Shown: positions 1 to 5,014 of the stretch, one piece after another
Layout: each line of letters begins with the position of its first letter
How positions within the stretch are numbered: the stretch's first letter is position 1
Position numbers and translations under genes: made by a program
From: Paracoccaceae bacterium
Lineage (GTDB): Bacteria > Pseudomonadota > Alphaproteobacteria > Rhodobacterales > Rhodobacteraceae
Assembly (NCBI GenBank): GCA_020441345.1
Contig: JAGRMK010000112.1
Location: 1 to 7,438, forward strand
Direction: 5' to 3'
DNA: 7,438 bases
Notes under the pieces: model-generated
What the model was told of the DNA's origin: nothing
The model's database searches: none
What the model saw: the letters and a program-made list of their open reading frames with translations, nothing else

Positions 1-300
1 TACATCAGCCGTATCCAGGCACGGCTCGATGGCACCTGGGCTGCCGACAATGTCTGGCTGGGCATCGCCGACGGCGAAGTCGCACTGTCGCCGTTCAGTG
101 ACCGCATCCCCGCCGACGTGCAGGCCGAAGCCAACGCGATGATCGCCGGCATCACCGATGGCTCGTTCCATCCGTTCACCGGCCCGATCAACCGCCAGGA
201 CGGCACGCCCTGGCTGGCTGCGGGCGAGACCGCGCCCGATGGCGACCTCCTGGGCATGGATTTCTATGTCGAGGGCATGACCGGCGAAATCCCGAACTGA
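1..300 (+). CDS. BMP/PnrA-family ABC transporter substrate-binding protein, C-terminal part (5' truncated)
   Basis: The frame is open from base 1 and stops at 298-300, giving 99 C-terminal residues; the start lies outside the window. The tail has the wording typical of the BMP (basic membrane protein / PnrA, Med) family: a WLGIADGEVALSPF stretch, a helix beginning IPADVQAEANAMI, then DGSFHPFTGPI, then a closing LLGMDFYVEGMTGEIP. Family members are periplasmic binding proteins of about 330-360 residues that deliver nucleosides or related purine compounds to an ABC importer. The N-terminal signal peptide and most ligand-contact residues are not visible, so the substrate cannot be named. A strong terminator begins 22 bases after the stop, so this is the last gene of its transcript; any ATPase or permease genes would lie to the left. 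I am confident of the family, not of the ligand. Confidence 0.88.
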   Translation, partial: YISRIQARLDGTWAADNVWLGIADGEVALSPFSDRIPADVQAEANAMIAGITDGSFHPFTGPINRQDGTPWLAAGETAPDGDLLGMDFYVEGMTGEIPN

Positions 301-322
301 TCGGACTTCACCGCATGACAGA

Positions 323-354
323 GGGGCGGCCCAGCGATTGGGCCGCCCCTTTTT
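323..354 (+). terminator. Rho-independent terminator after the BMP-family gene
   Basis: A perfect 10-bp GC-rich stem, ggggcggccc (323-332) pairing with gggccgcccc (340-349), encloses a 7-base loop and is followed directly by five T (350-354). It sits 22 bases beyond the stop codon at 300. In the leftward direction the hairpin is not followed by a T-run, so it should act mainly on rightward transcription. Confidence 0.92.
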
Positions 355-368
355 GCATTCCGCGGCAC

Positions 369-396
369 GCCGGTCTTTCGGTCGCCGGTCTTTCGG
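369..396. repeat. Short direct repeat, two 13-bp copies at 15-bp period
   Basis: The 13-mer gccggtctttcgg occurs at 369-381 and again at 384-396, separated by two bases. It lies in the convergent spacer between the terminator and the end of the AhpD-like gene. It looks like a small slippage duplication; no function is evident. Confidence 0.7.
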
Positions 397-402
397 CCCC
401 GG

Positions 403-738
403 TCACTCTGCCAGGGCGTCCCAGATTTCCAGCGCGCGCCCGGCATTCATCACGACCGGCCCGCCGCCCATCTGGATCGACATCGCCAGCACGTCGCAGA
501 ATTCCTCACGCGTGCAGCCCAGTTTTTGCAGCAGGTCCACGTGATAACCGACGCAATCGTCGCAGCCTTGCACCACGGCGATACCGACGGCGATATATTC
601 CTTTTCCTTGGTGCTCAGCACCTCGGACGCCTTGACCGCCGCACTCAGCTGGCCAAAGCCCTTCATCGGCGCGTTAACCGCCTTGATCAAGGCCCGGGAT
701 CGGTTCTTGGTGCGTTCCAGATCGGCTTTTGGGTCCAT
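403..738 (-). CDS. AhpD-like carboxymuconolactone decarboxylase family protein
   Basis: A 111-residue protein of the CMD/AhpD superfamily. Residues 47-66 carry the AhpD-type peroxidase signature: Glu47, then Cys59-Asp-Asp-Cys62, then His66. The spacing (Glu 12 before the first Cys, His 4 after the second) is that of the AhpD catalytic site, so a thiol-dependent peroxidase or disulfide reductase role is more likely than true carboxymuconolactone decarboxylation. The GGGPVVMNAGRALE segment near residues 91-104 is also typical. The protein should be cytosolic and probably oligomeric. I chose the ATG at 738 because AAAGGG lies six bases upstream; an in-frame ATG at 753 would add five residues but has a poorly placed ribosome-binding site. 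It follows the methyltransferase gene by 69 bases on the same strand and may be the last cistron of that operon. The physiological substrate is unknown. Confidence 0.9.
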   Translation of the reverse strand: MDPKADLERTKNRSRALIKAVNAPMKGFGQLSAAVKASEVLSTKEKEYIAVGIAVVQGCDDCVGYHVDLLQKLGCTREEFCDVLAMSIQMGGGPVVMNAGRALEIWDALAE

Positions 739-744
739 GATATG

Positions 745-750
745 CCCTTT
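745..750 (-). promoter_or_regulatory. Ribosome-binding site deciding the start of the AhpD-like gene
   Basis: Read on the minus strand this is AAAGGG, six bases (catatc) before the ATG at 738-736. It lies downstream of the alternative ATG at 753, which supports the shorter protein. Confidence 0.6.
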
Positions 751-807
751 CATGAATGTCTCTGATCCTCGGATCGCACGCCCTGCACCACCCGGCCTTG
801 ATGCAGG

Positions 808-1455
808 TCAATCCATCGCCGGTCGCCGCGCGATCAGCATCAGGTTGGCGGCGGGCATGTCGATGGGATCGATTGGCAGCAAGCCGGCCTCTTGCAGCGT
901 CGCCCGCACCCAGTCGATATCCTTGTAACCGATCTGCGGATCCTGCGCGCGCAACGACGCGTCAAAGGCGTGATCGCCCTCACTCACCAGCATACCGCCG
1001 CGCCGGAACGGCCCATAGAGGCAAAACACGCCGCCGGGCGCCAGTGCATGCGCGGCTTCGGTCAACAGCACGGCAGCCTCGGGGGTAGAGATCAGATGCA
1101 GCAAATTGGTCAAACAAAGCACATCCTGACCCGAGACCGCGTCGGCCCAGCCCGGCTGGCAGGCGTTCAACACCATCGGCGCGCGGATATTGGGCGCATC
1201 GGCTGCCCAGGCGCGAATCGACGGCAGGTTGTCGGGGTTCAGATCGCTGGGCTGCCAGACCAGCCCGGGAAAGGCCCGCGCAAAAGCCGCGATATGCTGG
1301 CCAGTGCCGCTGGCGAGTTCCAGCGCCTTGCCGCGCGCGGGCAGCACCGTTTCCAACACCGCAAGAATCGGCGCCTGGTTGCGTTCGGCCGAAGGCGCAA
1401 TGCGCCGCACGCCATCTTGCGCCGCGCCGCTATCGGGCAATTCGAGCCGCCTCAT
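808..1455 (-). CDS. DUF938 family SAM-dependent methyltransferase
   Basis: A 215-residue class I methyltransferase-like protein of the DUF938 family (relatives include eukaryotic METTL26). Visible landmarks: the family-typical SAERNQAPILAVLE stretch near residues 22-35; SAM-binding motif I, LELASGTGQH (45-54); WQPSDLNP (67-74), an acidic position after strand 2; a LTNLLHLI strand (115-122); LYGPFRRGG (146-154); and FDASLRAQDPQIG (164-176). The length matches the family. The ATG at 1455 overlaps the stop of the upstream oxidoreductase as ATGA and no good Shine-Dalgarno precedes it, so translation is probably coupled to the upstream gene. The frame stays open further upstream, but that extension would lie inside the oxidoreductase gene and shows no family similarity. 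The methyl acceptor is unknown for this family. Confidence 0.9.
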   Translation of the reverse strand: MRRLELPDSGAAQDGVRRIAPSAERNQAPILAVLETVLPARGKALELASGTGQHIAAFARAFPGLVWQPSDLNPDNLPSIRAWAADAPNIRAPMVLNACQPGWADAVSGQDVLCLTNLLHLISTPEAAVLLTEAAHALAPGGVFCLYGPFRRGGMLVSEGDHAFDASLRAQDPQIGYKDIDWVRATLQEAGLLPIDPIDMPAANLMLIARRPAMD

Positions 1456-2525
1456 CGCGCGAACCGCGCCGGGGACAGGGCCCGCATCACCGTCTGGGGC
1501 TGGCCCGACGCCGGGCCGCCCATCGACTCGGCCAGAACCCGCGCCGCGCCGGGTGCCGACAAGAACCCCTGCCCACCCTGCCCCGCGCACCAGACGAACG
1601 CGGGGTCCAGCGGATCGGGGCCCAGCACCAGCGCGCGGTCGGGCGAGAAACTGCGCAGCCCCGCCCAGGAGGTTTCGACCCGCGTCACCGGCTCGATCAC
1701 CATCTCTTCATACCGCGCCAGCCCCTCGGCCAGCACCATGTCGTCGCTGAAGGCGTCATGCGGCTCTACCGGGTCTTCGTCGGCAGGCGAAACCAGCAGC
1801 TTTCCGGCCTCGGGCTTGGCATACCAGGTTTCCCCCGCGCTCACGACCATCGGCCAGCCGGACACGTCGCGTCCGCCGGGCGCGGGAAGCTGCGCGATCG
1901 ACCGGCGGCAGGGCGTGATGCCGATTGCCGGAAGCCCCGCCAGACGAGCGATCCCGTCGGACCAGGCACCGGCGGCATTGACGATCCGCGCCGCGGTGAC
2001 GGTCTCGCCGGCCAGTGTCACGCGCCATCCGTCGGCCAGGCGTTCAAGAGCCCTGACCGGCGCATTGGCCCGGATCTCGCCACCGTTATGCCGGATCCGG
2101 CGTTGGTAGATCTGCATCAAAAGGTCGGTGTCGATGTTCTGCGCGGTCTCGGTATAGGCCGCAAAAGCCAGTTTCGCAGGATTCAGGATCGGCATCTTCG
2201 CCACGGCCTCGGCGGAGGAAATCGCCGTCAGCTTCAACGCCTCCGCGTCGCGGGCAAAGGCGTCGGCATCCTCGACACGCCCGACCACCATCAAGCCGCG
2301 CGGGCTGAGCACACCGAGCGCCGCCAGATCAGGCCCGCTGGCCCCCGATACCGCAACCGTCGCGGGCGCGCCATATTCGGCCTCATAGAGCGCCGCCGAC
2401 CGGCCCGAGCTATGATAGCCCAGCCGGTCCTCTGCCTCGACCAGCAGAACACGGCCCAGGTCGGACAGATGCGCCGCCGCCGATAGCCCGGCGATACCAC
2501 CGCCCACGATCAGAAAATCCACCAT
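1452..2525 (-). CDS. FAD-dependent oxidoreductase, DAO family (glycine/D-amino-acid oxidase or dehydrogenase-like)
   Basis: A 357-residue flavoprotein of the DAO fold. The N-terminus FLIVGGGIAGLSAAAHL (4-20) is a Rossmann dinucleotide-binding GxGxxG motif, and Glu30 at the end of the next strand should bind the adenosine ribose. YHSSGRSAALYEAEYG (37-52) is typical of the FAD-contact loop; VNAAGAWSD (182-190) and the C-terminal CAGQGGQGFLSAPG (313-326) complete the flavin site. The protein probably oxidises an amine or amino acid, reducing oxygen or the electron-transfer chain; the substrate cannot be deduced. The ATG at 2525 is preceded by GGCGAGGG and gives the canonical short N-terminus; an in-frame TTG seven codons upstream is a poorer start. 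The gene overlaps the DUF938 gene by four bases and is divergent from the YhhN gene across a 59-bp spacer. Confidence 0.9.
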   Translation of the reverse strand: MVDFLIVGGGIAGLSAAAHLSDLGRVLLVEAEDRLGYHSSGRSAALYEAEYGAPATVAVSGASGPDLAALGVLSPRGLMVVGRVEDADAFARDAEALKLTAISSAEAVAKMPILNPAKLAFAAYTETAQNIDTDLLMQIYQRRIRHNGGEIRANAPVRALERLADGWRVTLAGETVTAARIVNAAGAWSDGIARLAGLPAIGITPCRRSIAQLPAPGGRDVSGWPMVVSAGETWYAKPEAGKLLVSPADEDPVEPHDAFSDDMVLAEGLARYEEMVIEPVTRVETSWAGLRSFSPDRALVLGPDPLDPAFVWCAGQGGQGFLSAPGAARVLAESMGGPASGQPQTVMRALSPARFAR

Positions 2526-2584
2526 GATCCCTCGCCTTTTTCGCAAGGGTGTCAGAGGATAGCGCGAGTTTCAAGGAGCACCCG
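2526..2584. promoter_or_regulatory. Divergent intergenic spacer, presumed promoters for the oxidoreductase group and the YhhN gene
   Basis: This 59-bp spacer separates two diverging start codons, so promoters for both directions are expected here or in the gene starts. I see a TTGAAA on the minus strand (2574-2569) but no convincing -10 box at the right distance, and no clear rightward pair. The assignment rests on gene layout only. Confidence 0.35.
2573..2578 (+). promoter_or_regulatory. Ribosome-binding site of the YhhN-family gene
   Basis: AAGGAG lies six bases before the ATG at 2585. This places the start at 2585 rather than at the in-frame GTG at 2549, which would add twelve polar residues. 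Confidence 0.8.
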
Positions 2585-3232
2585 ATGCCGGTTTCGATCC
2601 TCTTCGCCGCCGCCGCGCTGGCCGCCTTGCTGTTCTGGATCCGGCATGCGGGCCATGACGCACCGTCGATCGCGGCCAGCGGTCTGAAGACCGCCAGCGT
2701 CGCCTTGCTGGCGCTGGCGGGGCTGGTGGCGGGGGCGCCCGGCTGGATCGTGCTGGGGCTGGGGCTGGGCGCGCTTGGGGATCTGGCGTTGTCGTTGCGC
2801 GGCGAGCGGGCGTTTCTGGCCGGGATGCTGGGTTTTGCGCTGGGCCATCTGGCCTATGCCGCGGGGTTCGTCGGGTTGATGGGTCCGGGCGCACCCGCAT
2901 TGTCGCCCGGATTCTGGATCGTCGGGGCCTTGATGCTGGCCCTGGTCGCTCTGACGATGGTCTGGATCGCGCCCAGGGCCGGCGGGCTGGGCTGGCCGGT
3001 GCGGGCCTATGCTCTGGTGATTGCACTGATGGCGTTGTGCGCCGCCTTGCTGCCGCCAGGTTGGGGATCGATGATCGTGAAATGCGGAACCGCCGGTTTC
3101 GTCGCCTCGGACCTGATCCTGGCGATCCGCCTGTTCGTGCTGCGCGATCCCGGCGCGCAGCTTTTGGCCTCGCGGGTTTTGTGGCCGCTATACTGGGGCG
3201 GTCAGGCACTGATCCTGCTTGGCGTGACCTGA
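2585..3232 (+). CDS. YhhN family integral membrane protein (lysoplasmalogenase-like, TMEM86 relative)
   Basis: A 215-residue, strongly hydrophobic protein with about seven or eight membrane segments covering nearly its whole length, as expected for YhhN. The family's conserved polar residues are present: Lys35, GDLALS (65-70) in a membrane helix, FLAG...FALGHLAY (77-91), SDLILA (175-180), and a terminal WPLYWGGQALI (200-210). TMEM86 proteins hydrolyse the vinyl-ether bond of lysoplasmalogen, and some bacterial members have this activity; whether this aerobe-like bacterium makes plasmalogens is unknown, so the reaction is a family-level inference. The start is set by AAGGAG at 2573-2578. The gene diverges from the oxidoreductase and ends four bases from the stop of the convergent ArsR-type regulator, leaving no room for a terminator between them. 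Confidence 0.88.
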   Translation: MPVSILFAAAALAALLFWIRHAGHDAPSIAASGLKTASVALLALAGLVAGAPGWIVLGLGLGALGDLALSLRGERAFLAGMLGFALGHLAYAAGFVGLMGPGAPALSPGFWIVGALMLALVALTMVWIAPRAGGLGWPVRAYALVIALMALCAALLPPGWGSMIVKCGTAGFVASDLILAIRLFVLRDPGAQLLASRVLWPLYWGGQALILLGVT

Positions 3233-3236
3233 CGGT

Positions 3237-4013
3237 TCAGGCGGCTTCCGGCCGGGGCGCGGGGGCCTTGTCCAGTGCTGCCTGCATCGCCGCGCGGGGC
3301 GTTGCCGCCGGGTCGAGCGCCGCGAAGGGTTCCAGACGCGCGGCAAGCTGGTCGAACAAATCCCGCGCACTCTGTTTTGCACGCAACGCCCAGTGCGCCT
3401 GCATGGGACACCCCGCAAAGACCGGTGCCAGCGCCCGCGCGGTTTCGCCCAGCGTGATCACCGCATCCATACGTGGCGCAGCCTCGCCCATCAGGGACGC
3501 CAGCGGTTTCGACCACAAGAGGTCGGTGTCGCAGCCTCGGTCCCGCAGCAGCGTCAGGGCCTGCGGGTCGGGCGCGCCCGGCGCGCCGACCCCGGCCGAA
3601 AATACCTCATACCGCGCACCCGCTTGCGCCCGGAACAGGGCTTCGGCGATCAGCGACGGACCGGCGTTGTGATGCCCGACAAACAGGATATTGCGGATGC
3701 GTGGCCCAGGGGCCCCAAGCTCCGGCAGTCCGCGTCCCCGGCAAATCCCGCCGATCCAGCGCAGGTTCAGCCGCTCGATCCCGTCCAGCGACAGCGCGTA
3801 ACGCAACGAGGTGCCGCGCCGCTCTTGCGTGATCAGCCCGGCCTCTGCCAGTTGCGCCAGATAACCCGACAGCGTGCTGGGCTTGATATCGGTGATCGCA
3901 CCGATTTCACCGGCTGGCACCGACTGCGGATAGCGGCCGACCAGCAGACGCAGCACCTCCAGGCGTTGCGGATGCGCAAGGGCGGCGAAAGCGGGCACCG
4001 GATCATGTTCCAT
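3237..4013 (-). CDS. ArsR-type winged-helix regulator fused to a degenerate ArsC/LMW-phosphatase-like domain
   Basis: A 258-residue two-domain protein. Residues 5-80 form an ArsR-family winged helix (FAALAHPQRLEVLRLL, then a recognition helix around IKPSTLSGYLAQLAEAGL, then a wing QERRGTSLRYAL). Residues 107-215 match the LMW tyrosine-phosphatase/arsenate-reductase fold (ILFVGHHNAGPSLIAEALF, FSAGVGAP, APRMDAVITLGETA, GCPMQAHW). HTH-ArsC fusions are known in Proteobacteria. Here the C-X5-R loop reads Gly113 for Cys and Pro119 for Arg, the later VCDNA-type Cys is Gly189, and the Asp-Pro after AHW is missing, so catalysis is not expected. No ArsR-type CVC metal site is visible either. The ATG at 4013 with GAGG three bases upstream fits the family start; longer in-frame starts (ATG 4040, TTG 4049) lack support. 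It diverges from the MBL hydrolase and probably regulates it and itself. Confidence 0.88.
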   Translation of the reverse strand: MEHDPVPAFAALAHPQRLEVLRLLVGRYPQSVPAGEIGAITDIKPSTLSGYLAQLAEAGLITQERRGTSLRYALSLDGIERLNLRWIGGICRGRGLPELGAPGPRIRNILFVGHHNAGPSLIAEALFRAQAGARYEVFSAGVGAPGAPDPQALTLLRDRGCDTDLLWSKPLASLMGEAAPRMDAVITLGETARALAPVFAGCPMQAHWALRAKQSARDLFDQLAARLEPFAALDPAATPRAAMQAALDKAPAPRPEAA

Positions 4014-4018
4014 GATCC
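4000..4018. promoter_or_regulatory. Perfect 8-3-8 inverted repeat over the regulator's ribosome-binding site and start codon (candidate operator)
   Basis: On the plus strand ggatcatg-type arms enclose a central ttc: arm 4000-4007, centre 4008-4010, arm catgatcc 4011-4018. The regulator's ATG is 4013-4011 on the minus strand and its GAGG ribosome-binding site (4020-4017) overlaps the repeat. Dimeric ArsR-family proteins bind inverted repeats at or near their own promoters, so this is a good autoregulatory operator candidate. In the regulator's mRNA the same bases could form a hairpin sequestering the start codon. Confidence 0.55.
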
Positions 4019-4061
4019 TCGAAATACTGCACCGCAGCATGAACGGCAAGCCCGCAAACCG

Positions 4062-4089
4062 TTGCCCCGGGCGCAGGACATGCTAGCCT
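4062..4089 (+). promoter_or_regulatory. Candidate sigma-70-type promoter of the MBL hydrolase
   Basis: TTGCCC (4062-4067) and TAGCCT (4084-4089) are separated by 16 bases, with TG at 4081-4082 giving an extended -10. Transcription would start near 4096, leaving a leader of about 23 bases that includes the AGGAGG. Both boxes are imperfect, so the call is tentative. Confidence 0.35.
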
Positions 4090-4106
4090 CTGGCCCGGAC
4101 CCACAC

Positions 4107-4112
4107 AGGAGG
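4107..4112 (+). promoter_or_regulatory. Ribosome-binding site of the MBL hydrolase
   Basis: A consensus AGGAGG six bases before the ATG at 4119. It fixes the start, although the same reading frame is open far upstream through the antisense of the regulator gene. Confidence 0.85.
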
Positions 4113-4118
4113 ATCTTG

Positions 4119-4952
4119 ATGACACGCACCGCTTCCCGCACGATTGGCTCTGCCGATGTCACCGTTCTGACCGATGGCGGCATCGATTTCGGACCCGAGC
4201 TGTTTCCCGGCACGTCGCAGGACCATATCGAAGCGCTGCTGACCAGCCAGCATGCGCCCAGCATCGCCACCAATTTCAACGCCGTGCTGATCCGCAACGC
4301 GGGGCGCGTGATCCTCTGCGATGCAGGGCCGCGTGACCTGTTCGGGCCGACATGCGGGTTCCTGCCCGACGCGCTGGCCGAGGCCGGCACCGCCGCCGCC
4401 GACATCGACACGCTGTTCGCCACGCACCTGCACCCTGACCACATCGCGGGCATGATCACCGCCGAGGGCACCGCCGTATTCCCCAACGCCGAACTGGTGG
4501 TCAGCGCGACCGAACGCGCGTTCTGGGGCGACGAAGCCAACACCCGTGGCCTGCCCGACCCGATCCGTGACTGGGCAGCGCTGGCGCGCGCGGTGCTGGC
4601 GGCTTACGGCAACCGGCTGCGGATGGTCGAGGGCTCAGCCGAAATCGCGCCGGGCCTGACCGCCCTGCCGCTGGCCGGGCACACGCCGGGGCATGGCGGC
4701 TGGCGGCTGGACGCGGGAGGCGCGCAGTTGATCCACGCGGGCGACATCATCCATGCTCCGGTGCTGCAGGCCGCCGACCCGAATATCGCCATTGCCTTTG
4801 ACATGGACATGGACACAGCACGCGCCACGCGCAAGCGGCTGCTGGATGAACTGGCGACGGATGGCGCGATGTTCACCGGCGGGCATTTCCTGCATCCGGC
4901 GTTCCATCTGGCGGTGCGCGACGGCGATGGCTATCGGCTGGAGCGCCCGTAA
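4119..4952 (+). CDS. MBL-fold metallohydrolase
   Basis: A 277-residue metallo-beta-lactamase-fold hydrolase with all expected metal ligands: THLHPDH (102-108; His103, His105, Asp107, His108), His188 in LAGHTPGHGG (186-194), Asp209 in HAGDIIH (206-212) and His256 in GGHFLHPAF (254-262). This arrangement supports a binuclear zinc (or iron) site. No signal peptide is seen, so it should be cytosolic. It resembles the broad group that includes lactonase-like and quorum-quenching hydrolases, but nothing in the sequence fixes the substrate; thiolesters, lactones and organophosphoesters remain possible. The consensus AGGAGG six bases before the ATG sets the start. It is divergent from the ArsR-type fusion regulator across 105 bases, which suggests that regulator controls it. 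It converges on uvrA with 62 bases between the stops. Confidence 0.93.
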   Translation: MTRTASRTIGSADVTVLTDGGIDFGPELFPGTSQDHIEALLTSQHAPSIATNFNAVLIRNAGRVILCDAGPRDLFGPTCGFLPDALAEAGTAAADIDTLFATHLHPDHIAGMITAEGTAVFPNAELVVSATERAFWGDEANTRGLPDPIRDWAALARAVLAAYGNRLRMVEGSAEIAPGLTALPLAGHTPGHGGWRLDAGGAQLIHAGDIIHAPVLQAADPNIAIAFDMDMDTARATRKRLLDELATDGAMFTGGHFLHPAFHLAVRDGDGYRLERP

Positions 4953-4961
4953 AGAGGACGC

Positions 4962-5003
4962 CCTGAGACCGGCACCCTGAAACCGGAAGCCTGAAACCGG
5001 AAG
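4962..5003. repeat. Three tandem 14-bp units between the MBL gene and uvrA
   Basis: Units of 14 bp lie head to tail at 4962-4975, 4976-4989 and 4990-5003. The second and third are identical (cctgaaaccggaag); the first differs at three positions. The array fills most of the 62-bp convergent spacer. No T-run or clean terminator hairpin accompanies it. Confidence 0.8.
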
Positions 5004-5014
5004 CCGCGCGCCGA

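Noticed and set aside
764..775. Palindrome gatcc-tc-ggatc upstream of the AhpD-like gene
   Set aside because: Five-base arms are expected by chance in sequence of this composition, and no regulator is encoded next to it.
782..807. Hairpin (cctgca / tgcagg) directly after the methyltransferase stop
   Set aside because: Only six pairs around a 14-base loop and no T-run on the minus strand; not a credible terminator.
1456..1590. Longer start for the DUF938 methyltransferase
   Set aside because: The extra residues are Gly/Arg-rich, lie inside the oxidoreductase gene and do not resemble the family; the ATG at 1455 forms a classic ATGA overlap.
892..2109. Long rightward open frame opposite the oxidoreductase and methyltransferase genes
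   Set aside because: It is a GC-rich antisense shadow: low-complexity Arg/Pro/Ala/Ser wording, no ribosome-binding site, no family resemblance, and it lies over two well-supported minus-strand genes.
2571..3209. Leftward Arg/Pro-rich open frame opposite the YhhN gene
   Set aside because: Its composition is that of the reverse strand of a hydrophobic, GC-rich gene; there is no start signal or recognisable domain.
3393..4118. In-frame upstream extension of the MBL hydrolase
   Set aside because: The frame is open but runs antisense through the regulator gene. The protein family starts at 4119, where a consensus AGGAGG is correctly spaced.
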